The notes below the pieces were generated by a model, which had not been told where the DNA came from, did not search any database, and saw only the letters and a list, made by a program, of their open reading frames with translations. 64,000 bases of DNA, taken from positions 20,092-84,091 of the forward strand of contig NZ_JAFKCS010000016.1 of NCBI RefSeq assembly GCF_017255015.1, written 5' to 3'. This document shows, in pieces, positions 18,290 through 26,535 of the stretch (position 1 is the first letter of the stretch; each line of letters begins with the position of its first letter). Origin of the DNA: Bowmanella yangjiangensis. Its GTDB lineage: Bacteria > Pseudomonadota > Gammaproteobacteria > Enterobacterales > Alteromonadaceae. The translations under genes were made by a program, and so were the position numbers.

Positions 18290-19843
18290 CTACACCCCTG
18301 CTATTTTCTGTTGTTTCTTTTCATCTATCTGGTCAGCCAGACAGGTGTTATTCAGTACGTAAATCAACGCCTTTACGCCGGCTTCGACAATGTCGGTGGC
18401 CAGGCCAATACCGTTAAAACGGCGGCCGCGGTATTCGGCTACCACGCTCACTTGTGCCAGGGCATCGGCCCCTTCACCTTTGGAGTCCAGCTTAAAGTCA
18501 ACAATCTCGATGTCGTTGTTGCCGGTGACCTGAATAATGGCGTTAAACGCGGCATCTACCGGACCATTGCCGGTGGCTGATGCGGTACCTTCCTGATCGC
18601 CCATGCGCATTTTGACTGTTGCACTTGGGATCATGCCTTTTCCGGCATTGGCATGCAGGTACAGCAACTCATAGTTGGCTTCCTGCTGCTTTTGCTGGTC
18701 GAAGAATACCAGCGCTTCCAAATCGTAGTCGAAGACCTGGCCCTTTTTATCAGCCAGTTTCAAGAACGCCTGGTACAAAGTATCCAAATCGTAATCTTCG
18801 TCTTTGTAACCCAGTTCATGCATACGGTGCTTGATCACATGACGGCCGGAGCGGCTGGTCAGGTTCAGGTGGTTCTTATTAATGCCGACACTTTCCGGTG
18901 TCATGATTTCATAAGTGTTCTGGGCTTTCAGGATGCCGTCCTGGTGAATACCGGAAGAGTGGCTGAAGGCGTTAGCGCCAACTATGGCCTTGTTGCTCTG
19001 CACCGGCATATTACACATTTGGCTGACCAGCTTGGAGGTACGGAAGATCTCCTGGCTGTTAATACCGGTTTGCAAACCCAGCATAGCTTCGCGGGTTTTC
19101 AGGATCATAGCGACTTCTTCCAGCGAGCAGTTACCAGCCCGTTCACCTATACCGTTGATGGTACATTCAATCTGGCGTGCCCCAAACTGCACGGCGGCAA
19201 TGGAGTTCGCCACAGCCAGACCTAAATCGTTGTGACAATGCACGGAGATAGTGGCTTTGTCGATGTTGGGGACGCGGTTAAACAGGGTTTGGATAATGGC
19301 GCCAAACTCACTGGGAATAGTGTAGCCGACAGTATCTGGAATATTGACCGTAGTGGCACCGGCGTTGATGGCGTTTTCCACCATGCGGCACAAGTAATCG
19401 ATATTAGTACGGCCAGCGTCTTCACAGGAGAACTCTACGTCATCCGTGTAGCGCCTGGCGTGTTTGATGGCAGCAACGGCCATGTCTAACACTTCATCCT
19501 GAGACTTACGTAGCTTGGAGCCTACGTGGATATCTGAGGTGGCGATAAAAGTATGGATACGAAACTGCTCTGCTACCTTTAGGGCTTCGCCACAGGCATC
19601 AATGTCTTTCATCACCGCCCGGGACAGACCACAGACGGTGGCATTCTTGATTTCACGGGCGATGGTTTGCACCGATTTGAAATCACCAGGGGAAGAGACC
19701 GGGAAGCCAGCTTCGATAATATCCACGCCCAGACGTTCGAGGGCCAGGGCAATCTGCAGCTTTTCTTTTACGCTCAGACTAGCCGGAAGGGCCTGCTCGC
19801 CATCTCTTAACGTGGTATCGAATATCTTGACTCTATCTGTCAT
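18290..19843 (-). CDS. leuA: 2-isopropylmalate synthase
   Basis: The 517-residue protein has a TIM-barrel catalytic domain ([18 protein letters not shown] at the start, metal ligands in [13 protein letters not shown]) and a C-terminal LeuA regulatory domain that gives leucine feedback inhibition. It condenses acetyl-CoA with 2-oxoisovalerate. ATG at 19843 follows AGAGGAA; a longer frame upstream would run through the attenuator hairpin and is not translated from a proper start. It is first in the operon after the leader peptide. Confidence 0.97.
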   Translation of the reverse strand: MTDRVKIFDTTLRDGEQALPASLSVKEKLQIALALERLGVDIIEAGFPVSSPGDFKSVQTIAREIKNATVCGLSRAVMKDIDACGEALKVAEQFRIHTFIATSDIHVGSKLRKSQDEVLDMAVAAIKHARRYTDDVEFSCEDAGRTNIDYLCRMVENAINAGATTVNIPDTVGYTIPSEFGAIIQTLFNRVPNIDKATISVHCHNDLGLAVANSIAAVQFGARQIECTINGIGERAGNCSLEEVAMILKTREAMLGLQTGINSQEIFRTSKLVSQMCNMPVQSNKAIVGANAFSHSSGIHQDGILKAQNTYEIMTPESVGINKNHLNLTSRSGRHVIKHRMHELGYKDEDYDLDTLYQAFLKLADKKGQVFDYDLEALVFFDQQKQQEANYELLYLHANAGKGMIPSATVKMRMGDQEGTASATGNGPVDAAFNAIIQVTGNNDIEIVDFKLDSKGEGADALAQVSVVAEYRGRRFNGIGLATDIVEAGVKALIYVLNNTCLADQIDEKKQQKIAGV

Positions 19844-19908
19844 GGTCTTTCCTCTTGTTGGTTGACCCGCCACACTGACACTGGTTTTTTTACTTGGTTC
19901 GAAAAGTG

Positions 19909-19935
19909 AAAAACCCGTGCAGTGCACGGGTTTTT
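19909..19935 (-). terminator. leu operon attenuator hairpin
   Basis: AAAAACCCGTGCA (19909-19921) and TGCACGGGTTTTT (19923-19935) form a perfect 13-bp inverted repeat around one base, ending in Ts. It stands between the leader peptide and leuA. GCACGGGT in the last codons of the leader gene (19967-19974) is complementary to the hairpin arm ACCCGTGC and can compete for it, giving the usual two-state attenuation. Confidence 0.85.
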
Positions 19936-19965
19936 CTAAAATTTTGCCTGTCTCTCGGCTACAAC

Positions 19966-20019
19966 CTACCCGTGCAATCTTGCTGCCATAAGGAGGAGTA
20001 GAGAGAGGAACTTTTGCAT
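19966..20019 (-). CDS. leuL: leu operon leader peptide
   Basis: The 17-residue peptide is [17 protein letters not shown] and ends in TAG. It carries a run of four leucine codons (CTA CTC CTC CTT), with CTC and TTG elsewhere. When charged leucyl-tRNA is scarce, ribosomes stall in the run and shift downstream RNA pairing away from the terminator hairpin. The promoter lies 31 bp upstream. The ribosome site is weak. Confidence 0.85.
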   Translation of the reverse strand: MQKFLSLLLLMAARLHG

Positions 20020-20049
20020 TTGTTCTGGCCTGTGTTTCAAACAGGCATA

Positions 20050-20078
20050 TTAGTATCGTTTTAAGGCCTGCGCGTCAA
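20050..20078 (-). promoter_or_regulatory. sigma-70 promoter of leuLABCD
   Basis: On the minus strand, the -35 box TTGACG (20073-20078) and the -10 box TACTAA (20050-20055) are separated by exactly 17 bp. Transcription would begin near 20043, just upstream of the leader peptide. Confidence 0.75.
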
Positions 20079-20208
20079 CCGCAAGAGGTAAATTAATTCG
20101 AAATTGAACGGGTTTATTTGGCATAAGCATATGCTTGATGGCATCAAAGCGGTGTGATTGAAATAAATGTCCTAATTCCCCCTGATTTTCTGGTCGCCCA
20201 GTCTTGCT

Positions 20209-20231
20209 TTGGCAAATATCAAACTTGCCAA
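20209..20231. promoter_or_regulatory. inverted repeat upstream of the flhA sigma-54 promoter
   Basis: TTGGCAA (20209-20215) and TTGCCAA (20225-20231) are perfect inverted arms separated by 9 bp, ending 15 bp before the -24 element. The position is suitable for an activator such as a FleQ/FlrA or FlrC protein, but the arms do not prove which. Confidence 0.4.
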
Positions 20232-20246
20232 CACCTAACTAAAGTC

Positions 20247-20262
20247 TGGCGCGCTTATTGCT
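20247..20262 (+). promoter_or_regulatory. sigma-54 promoter of the flhA operon
   Basis: TGGCGCGCTTATTGCT matches the consensus TGGCACGNNNNTTGCW, with the -24 GG and -12 GC ten bases apart. The expected start is near 20273, 26 bp before flhA. RpoN control of flhA fits the flagellar hierarchy of polarly flagellated gammaproteobacteria. Confidence 0.8.
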
Positions 20263-20298
20263 AAACCTGTTCAGCCGTCAAAATTCTGTTGTAAGTGT

Positions 20299-22398
20299 AT
20301 GGAACTGAGCACATACCTAAATCGATTCGATAAGAACAGCGTCAAGCAATTCACCTCGGGCCTGGGCGCACCGATAATCCTGTTGGCTATCATGGGTATG
20401 GTGATACTGCCGATGCCAGCGTTTTTGCTGGATATTCTGTTTAGTTTCAATATTGCCCTGTCATTGGTGGTCATCCTGGTCGCGGTATTTACCAAGCGCC
20501 CGATTGATTTTGGTGCATTTCCGCTGGTTCTGCTGATTGCTACGGTACTCAGGCTGGCGCTGAACGTTGCATCTACCCGGGTGGTACTGCTGGAAGGACA
20601 TGAAGGGGGGGATGCCGCTGGTAAAGTAATTCAGGCCTTCGGTGAAGTGGTTATCGGCGGTAACTTTGCTGTCGGTATCGTAGTGTTCGCCATCCTGTTG
20701 ATCATCAACTTTAAAGTGGTGACCGCCGGTGCCGGGCGTATTTCCGAAGTAAGCGCCCGTTTTACCTTGGATGCTATGCCGGGTAAGCAAATGGCCATTG
20801 ATGCGGATTTGAATGCAGGCTATATCGACTCAGATGAAGCACGTCGTCGTCGCCAGGAAATTACCACAGAAGCTGACTTTTACGGCTCTATGGATGGTGC
20901 CTCCAAATTCGTTAAAGGGGATGCCATTGCCGGCTTGTTTATTATGTTGATCAATATTGTCGGTGGGCTATTCATCGGCATGATTCAGCATGACCTGACC
21001 TTCGGTAACGCTATTGAGATCTACACTATTCTGACTATTGGTGACGGCCTGGTTGCTCAAATTCCGTCACTGCTCTTGTCTGTTGCTACCGCCATTATTG
21101 TGACTCGGGAAAATGACTCCCAAGACATGGGCGGCGAAGTAAAGAAACAATTGGGTAATAGACGCGCATTGTACATTACGACCGGCATTCTGTTTGTTAT
21201 GGGCATTGTACCTGGCATGCCGCATTTGGCTTTCTTAGGCTTTGCCGCCTTAATTGGTGGTTACGCTTATTACGATTGGTGGCGTGCGCAAAAAGAGCTG
21301 GAACAACCGGCTGCCGGTGAACTGGTACCCGAACAAACGCGCGCCCCTGCCGAAGCCAAAGAACTGGGTTGGGATGACGTTCAGCACGTTGACACTATCG
21401 GCCTGGAAGTTGGCTATCGTCTGATTCCATTAGTGGATAAAACCCAGGGTGGCGAGTTGTTGGCACGTATCAAAGGGGTGCGTAAGAAGCTATCCCAAGA
21501 GCTGGGGTTTCTTATCCCTCCTGTGCATATCCGTGACAATCTGGATCTGAATCCCAACACCTACACTATCGCTATGTTGGGTGTGACTATTGGTGAAGCG
21601 GATATCAGCCATGATCAGGAACTGGCTATCAATCCCGGCCAGGTATTCGGCAAGTTAGAGGGCAAGCCCACTAAGGATCCAGCTTTTGGTTTGGATGCGG
21701 TATGGATTAAACCTTCCCAGCGTGAACATGCTCAGACCTTAGGTTACACAGTGGTGGATGCCGCAACCGTAGTGGCTACCCACTTAAGCCAGTTATTGAC
21801 CAATAATGCCTATCAATTACTGGGTTATGAAGAAGTACAGCAGCTTTTGGACATGCTGGCCAAACAAAATCCTAAGTTGGTAGAAGGTCTGGTACCGGAT
21901 ATTCTGCCGATGAGCACAGTGGTCAAAGTGCTGCAAACTTTGTTGTATGAAGGTATCCCCATCCGTGACTTGCGCAGCATTGTACAAACGCTGTGCGAAT
22001 ACGGGCCTAAGAGTCAAGATCCCGACGTGCTGGTGTCCGCCGTGCGTATCGCTCTTAAGCGTCTGATCACCCAGGAAATCAACGGCAGCAGCAAAGAAAT
22101 ACCTGTTATTACTTTGGCGCCCGAATTGGAACAGATGTTGCATCAGTCGTTACAGGCAGGTGGTGGCGATGGAGCCGGTATCGAACCTGGTCTGGCTGAG
22201 CGACTGCAGCAATCGCTAGCGGATGCCGCGCAGCAGCAAGAACTGGCGGGAGAGCCCGCAGTACTTCTGACCTCAGGTATGTTGAGACCGGTACTGTCCA
22301 GGTTCCTAAAACACGCCATCGCAGGATTGCACGTATTGTCCTATCAGGAAATTCCTGACGACAAACAGATTAAGATTGTCAGTGCCGTAGGCCAGTAA
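20299..22398 (+). CDS. flhA: flagellar export gate protein FlhA
   Basis: The 699-residue protein has eight or so transmembrane helices in the first 330 residues, the conserved FHIPEP-type region (VVLLIATVLRLALNVASTRVVLLEG, AGAGRISEVSARFTLDAMPGKQMAIDADLN) and a large cytoplasmic C-domain. It forms the nonameric gate of the flagellar type III export apparatus. It is the first gene of the flagellar/chemotaxis block and is driven by a sigma-54 promoter. Its frequent partner flhB is not beside it here. Confidence 0.97.
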   Translation: MELSTYLNRFDKNSVKQFTSGLGAPIILLAIMGMVILPMPAFLLDILFSFNIALSLVVILVAVFTKRPIDFGAFPLVLLIATVLRLALNVASTRVVLLEGHEGGDAAGKVIQAFGEVVIGGNFAVGIVVFAILLIINFKVVTAGAGRISEVSARFTLDAMPGKQMAIDADLNAGYIDSDEARRRRQEITTEADFYGSMDGASKFVKGDAIAGLFIMLINIVGGLFIGMIQHDLTFGNAIEIYTILTIGDGLVAQIPSLLLSVATAIIVTRENDSQDMGGEVKKQLGNRRALYITTGILFVMGIVPGMPHLAFLGFAALIGGYAYYDWWRAQKELEQPAAGELVPEQTRAPAEAKELGWDDVQHVDTIGLEVGYRLIPLVDKTQGGELLARIKGVRKKLSQELGFLIPPVHIRDNLDLNPNTYTIAMLGVTIGEADISHDQELAINPGQVFGKLEGKPTKDPAFGLDAVWIKPSQREHAQTLGYTVVDAATVVATHLSQLLTNNAYQLLGYEEVQQLLDMLAKQNPKLVEGLVPDILPMSTVVKVLQTLLYEGIPIRDLRSIVQTLCEYGPKSQDPDVLVSAVRIALKRLITQEINGSSKEIPVITLAPELEQMLHQSLQAGGGDGAGIEPGLAERLQQSLADAAQQQELAGEPAVLLTSGMLRPVLSRFLKHAIAGLHVLSYQEIPDDKQIKIVSAVGQ

Positions 22399-22417
22399 GC
22401 TGACGTAGGGGGTAAAT

Positions 22418-23719
22418 GTGAAGATCAGACGTTTCTATGGCAAAGATATGCGCGACGCTTTAGCTCAGGTCAAAGATGAACTGGGGGGCGATGCAGTCAT
22501 TATGTCCAACAAGAAAGTGGCAGATGGTATCGAAATAGTGGCGGCCTATGATCGTGAACCGGTAAGAAAAACACCAGCTCCTAAATCCGGCGCGGATGTC
22601 ATCGCTAAACCTAAAGTTGCTGCCAGCAGTCTGTCTAAAACTCCCAGCCTTAGCGAGATCATCGGTGACTCAGGACCAGACAGCCTCAAAGCACTGCTAG
22701 AAAAACAAAGTCAGCAGACTCCAGCGGCCCAACCTGTGGTTGAACAGAGCGTTTCTGCCAGTCCCAAAAGTGCGCCGGTTGCTCGGCATGATGATGCAGA
22801 ACTGAATGATATCCGTCAGGAGCTGAAATCTCTGCGTAATGTGTTGGAATTCCAGGTGGCGGGACTGATAAAGCAGGAAAGACAACAGGCCAGGCCTTTG
22901 CATGGTTATCTTATCGACAAGCTGGTTCGCATGGGCATCACCCCGTCCCTGGCCGAGCAGGTAGTTTCATATGCGCCCGCCCAGTGCGAAGAGCGAGATG
23001 CTTGGGTATTCTTACTCAAACTGTTAGCCAACCGTTTGCATACCACGCAGAATGATATTCTGGGCAAAGGCGGCGTAGTGGCTTTGATGGGGCCAACAGG
23101 TACAGGTAAAACCACCACTATTGCCAAACTAGCCGCCCAATATGCACAACGTCACGGTGCTAATCAGGTTGCCCTGATTACCATCGACAGCTATCGCATT
23201 GCGGCCTATGAGCAATTGTCTACTTACGGCAAGATTATCGGCTGCACTGTCAAGAAAGCCGCCAGTGGGGAGGAATTATCCGATTTACTTCACCAGTTCC
23301 GTAACAAGGGCCTGGTTTTGATTGATACCGCCGGATTTAGTCAAAGAGACACCAGACTAATCAAACAGTTAGATACTTTGACTCAATCATCCTATGCTAA
23401 TATCAAACATTATCTGGTGCTGGCTGCCAATGCTCAACATCGAGTAATGGAGCACCAGTTGGCAACTTATCAGCAGATTTCTTTGCAAGGTTGTATTTTC
23501 ACTAAACTGGATGAGTGTTACAGTCTCGGCGAAGCCATCAGCCTGGCCTTGGAGCATCGTTTACCCGTCGGTTATTTGACGGATGGACAGAAAGTACCCG
23601 AGGACATTAAAGTGGCTGATGCCAAGTACATAATTTCTTGTGCAGCAAGGCTGTTTAAGCAGTATGCTTTAACTCCCACAAGAACTCAGCAGGTTGTAAA
23701 CTCAGCAGTATCATTATGA
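22418..23719 (+). CDS. flhF: flagellar placement GTPase FlhF
   Basis: The 433-residue SRP-type GTPase has an N-terminal basic/variable region and an NG domain with the P-loop GPTGTGKTTTIAKLAAQ near residue 225, DSYRIAAYEQL and DTAGF. It marks the cell pole for flagellum assembly. It starts with GTG at 22418 after TAGGGGG. The stop overlaps the start of fleN by 4 nt. Confidence 0.95.
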   Translation: MKIRRFYGKDMRDALAQVKDELGGDAVIMSNKKVADGIEIVAAYDREPVRKTPAPKSGADVIAKPKVAASSLSKTPSLSEIIGDSGPDSLKALLEKQSQQTPAAQPVVEQSVSASPKSAPVARHDDAELNDIRQELKSLRNVLEFQVAGLIKQERQQARPLHGYLIDKLVRMGITPSLAEQVVSYAPAQCEERDAWVFLLKLLANRLHTTQNDILGKGGVVALMGPTGTGKTTTIAKLAAQYAQRHGANQVALITIDSYRIAAYEQLSTYGKIIGCTVKKAASGEELSDLLHQFRNKGLVLIDTAGFSQRDTRLIKQLDTLTQSSYANIKHYLVLAANAQHRVMEHQLATYQQISLQGCIFTKLDECYSLGEAISLALEHRLPVGYLTDGQKVPEDIKVADAKYIISCAARLFKQYALTPTRTQQVVNSAVSL

Positions 23720-24588
23720 TTGAGGATCAAGCGAGTAGCTTAAGACGAATGAACCAGCCCAATCTCATTAAAGTTATCGCCGTCACCGGTGGCAAAGGCG
23801 GGGTGGGAAAAACCAACATCACGCTGAACACTGCTATTTCGATGGCTAAGCAAGGAAAACGGGTTCTGGTTTTGGATGCCGACTTGGGGTTGGCCAACGT
23901 CGATGTTATGTTGGGCCTGCGGGTCGAAAAGAATCTTTCCCATGTGTTGTCAGGTGAATGCCTGCTCGAAGAAGTCTTGGTTGAAGGCCCATATGGCGTG
24001 AAAATCGCGCCAGCGACATCGGGCTCGCAGTCCATGACGGAATTAACGCCCACGGAGCATGCCGGTCTAATCCGCGCTTTTAGCGAACTGCGCAGCAAAA
24101 TTGATGTGCTGATTGTAGATACCGCTGCCGGTATCTCGGATATGGTGCTGAGCTTTTCACGGGCAGCCCAGGACATCATGGTGGTGGTATGTGATGAGCC
24201 CACCTCGCTCACCGATGCTTACGCGCTAATTAAGATACTGAACCGTGACCATGGTGTGTTTCGTTTTAAAATTGTTGCCAACATGGTGCGTAACGTCCGT
24301 GAAGGTCAGGAACTCTTTGCTAAACTGTCCAAAGTAACTAACCGTTTCCTGGACGTTGCTCTGGAATTAGTGGCCACCATTCCGTTTGATGAAAATATTC
24401 GTAAAGCGGTGCGTCGTCAGAAGTCGATAGTGGAGGCTTACCCAAGCTCTCCGGCCGCTGTGGCTATTTCTAATCTGGCCAAGCAGGCGCTACGGTGGCC
24501 AATCCCTACCCAGCCGGGGGGACACTTAGAATTTTTTCTGGAACAGTTGGTTAATCAGAATTCCGCGGTACACAGAGATAAAGAGTGA
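23716..24588 (+). CDS. fleN: flagellar number regulator FleN/FlhG (MinD-like ATPase)
   Basis: The 290-residue protein has a deviant Walker A GGKGGVGKTN near residue 24, DADLGLANVDVMLGL and VDTAAGISD. FleN/FlhG limits flagellar number through FlhF and the master regulator FleQ/FlrA. It overlaps flhF and fliA at both ends by 4 nt, showing tight coupling. The family is also called FlhG. Confidence 0.95.
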   Translation: MIEDQASSLRRMNQPNLIKVIAVTGGKGGVGKTNITLNTAISMAKQGKRVLVLDADLGLANVDVMLGLRVEKNLSHVLSGECLLEEVLVEGPYGVKIAPATSGSQSMTELTPTEHAGLIRAFSELRSKIDVLIVDTAAGISDMVLSFSRAAQDIMVVVCDEPTSLTDAYALIKILNRDHGVFRFKIVANMVRNVREGQELFAKLSKVTNRFLDVALELVATIPFDENIRKAVRRQKSIVEAYPSSPAAVAISNLAKQALRWPIPTQPGGHLEFFLEQLVNQNSAVHRDKE

Positions 24589-25310
24589 ATAATAAAGCAG
24601 CCGCCTATCAGCAATTCGATAGTAAAACCAAGCTGGTTGAGCAACACGCCTCGCTGGTTAAACGTATCGCGCATCATCTGATGGCTCGCTTGCCTGCCAG
24701 TGTATTGGTTGACGATTTGATTCAGGCTGGCATGATTGGTTTGTTGGAAGCGGCCAAAAACTTTGATGGTTCTAAAGGTGCCAGTTTTGAAACCTTTGCA
24801 GGCATTCGCATACGGGGTGCCATGCTGGATGAAATTAGAAAAGGTGATTGGACACCCCGCTCTGTGCATAAAAATAGTCGCGCTATCGCTGAGGCTATCC
24901 AATCTGTAGAGCGTGAAACTGGCGGAGATGCCCGTGATGCCGATGTGGCCGCTAAGCTTCAGGTTAGCCTGGATGAATATCACCAGATGCTCAATGAAGT
25001 GAATGCAGGTCGTTTGGTAGGTATAGAAGACCTTGGGGTGACTGAGGATGTAATCAGTACTGAGCAAACACGAGGGACGGATGCACCCTTTGATGATTTG
25101 TTACAAGGATCGTTTCAAAAAGCGTTGGCCCATGCTATTACTACCTTGCCTGAACGGGAAGCCATTGTGCTCTCACTCTATTATGACGAAGAACTGAACC
25201 TCAGAGAGATCGGCGAAGTCCTTGAAGTCAGTGAGTCTCGGGTCAGTCAAATCCATAGCCAAGCCATGTTGAGACTCAGAACTCGCATGCAAAGCTGGCA
25301 AATGGAATAA
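24585..25310 (+). CDS. fliA: flagellar sigma factor FliA (sigma-28)
   Basis: The 241-residue sigma-70-family factor has region 2 (LVKRIAHHLMARLPASVLVDDLIQAGMIGLLEA...FETFAGIRIRGAMLDEIRKGDW) and region 4 (LPEREAIVLSLYYDEELNLREIGEVLEVSESRVSQIHSQA). It directs late flagellar and chemotaxis gene transcription. GTG at 24585 overlaps the fleN stop. No anti-sigma flgM is nearby. Confidence 0.96.
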   Translation: MNNKAAAYQQFDSKTKLVEQHASLVKRIAHHLMARLPASVLVDDLIQAGMIGLLEAAKNFDGSKGASFETFAGIRIRGAMLDEIRKGDWTPRSVHKNSRAIAEAIQSVERETGGDARDADVAAKLQVSLDEYHQMLNEVNAGRLVGIEDLGVTEDVISTEQTRGTDAPFDDLLQGSFQKALAHAITTLPEREAIVLSLYYDEELNLREIGEVLEVSESRVSQIHSQAMLRLRTRMQSWQME

Positions 25311-25356
25311 AATTTAATAAGAATAACAGTTGGTTGAATCCTCACTGGAGGCAGTT

Positions 25357-25740
25357 TTGGATAAAAACATGAAAATTCTTGTTGTCGACGATTTCTCGAC
25401 GATGAGACGTATCATCAAGAACTTACTGAAAGACCTGGGCTTTACCAATGTTCAGGAAGCTGATGACGGCAGTACCGCTTTGCCCATGCTGCAACAGGGG
25501 GATTTTGATTTTGTCATTACGGACTGGAACATGCCGGGAATGCAGGGTATCGACCTGCTTCGCGCTATCCGTGCCGATGACAACCTCAAACATACTCCCG
25601 TGCTGATGGTCACGGCGGAAGCGAAGAAAGAGCAGATCGTAGCGGCGGCCCAAGCCGGTGTTAATGGCTATGTTGTGAAGCCCTTCACCGCAGCCACGCT
25701 AAAAGAGAAACTCGAAAAGATATTTGAGCGCCTTGGGTAG
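25357..25740 (+). CDS. cheY: chemotaxis response regulator CheY
   Basis: The 127-residue receiver domain has the acidic pair in [10 protein letters not shown], the phosphoacceptor Asp in ITDWNMPG, Thr in [11 protein letters not shown] and Lys in YVVKPF. CheY-P binds the flagellar switch and changes rotation. TTG at 25357 is preceded by GGAGG at 5-nt spacing and gives [12 protein letters not shown], the N-terminus usual in related genera; ATG at 25369 is the alternative. Confidence 0.95.
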   Translation: MDKNMKILVVDDFSTMRRIIKNLLKDLGFTNVQEADDGSTALPMLQQGDFDFVITDWNMPGMQGIDLLRAIRADDNLKHTPVLMVTAEAKKEQIVAAAQAGVNGYVVKPFTAATLKEKLEKIFERLG

Positions 25741-25775
25741 TCCCTGGCGGATCCTAACGCATAAGGAACGCCTTA

Positions 25776-26522
25776 ATGACGATTACCGAGCAAGCTCCTG
25801 TTTCGCTTGAGGATGCCCGCCAGTTGGTGGCATTGCTTGAGCAGGGAGATAATCAGGGAGCGGCACAGTTATTGGAGTCCATCACTATGGCGGATTCCAT
25901 GGAGCTGTTTGCGGAGGTGGGTAAGCTGACCCGCCAACTGCACGATTCCCTGAATAACTTTCAATTAGATGCGCGTATCGCGGATTTGGCGCAGGAAGAT
26001 ATTCCTGACGCACAGAGTCGCCTCAATTACGTCATTGAAACCACCGAAGATGCTGCCAACCGCACTATGGATGCGGTTGAGACCAGTATGCCAATTGCAG
26101 AACGCTTGAATGCCCAAATAAACGGTATCTTGCCCGAATGGAAGAAACTCATGACCCGGCAGCTACAGTTGGGCGAGTTTAAAGCTCTCTGCCATAATAT
26201 GGACAAGTTCCTTGATCAGGCCAGCGGCGATTCTGCCAAACTCAATGAGCTACTGACCGAAGTGCTGATGGCACAAGGGTATCAAGACCTCACCGGCCAA
26301 GTTATTCGCAAAGTTATTGATCTAGTTAAAGAAGTAGAAGACAGCTTAGTGCATATGCTAACGGTGTTTGGCGAGCCTGAGATCGACGAAGATGCCAAGC
26401 AAGCTAAAAAAGAGGCCAGCAAGGAAATGGCTGAAGGGCCAATCATTGATGCGGCTAGCCGGGATGATGTGGTAACTGGTCAGGATGACGTTGATGATCT
26501 ACTTTCAAGCTTAGGGTTTTAA
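25776..26522 (+). CDS. cheZ: CheY phosphatase CheZ
   Basis: The 248-residue, mostly helical protein has the catalytic region AQGYQDLTGQVIRKVIDLV, in which the Gln of YQDLTGQ acts on CheY-P. Its C-terminal CheY-binding peptide is DDVDDLLSSLGF. It removes phosphate from CheY to end the signal. It lies between cheY and cheA in the operon. Confidence 0.95.
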   Translation: MTITEQAPVSLEDARQLVALLEQGDNQGAAQLLESITMADSMELFAEVGKLTRQLHDSLNNFQLDARIADLAQEDIPDAQSRLNYVIETTEDAANRTMDAVETSMPIAERLNAQINGILPEWKKLMTRQLQLGEFKALCHNMDKFLDQASGDSAKLNELLTEVLMAQGYQDLTGQVIRKVIDLVKEVEDSLVHMLTVFGEPEIDEDAKQAKKEASKEMAEGPIIDAASRDDVVTGQDDVDDLLSSLGF

Positions 26523-26535
26523 GGGGAATTGATGC

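Noticed and set aside
20120-20140. Second sigma-54 promoter (TGGCATAAGCATATGCT)
   Set aside because: The GG and GC elements are 11 rather than 10 bases apart; the site at 20247-20262 is far better and closer to flhA.
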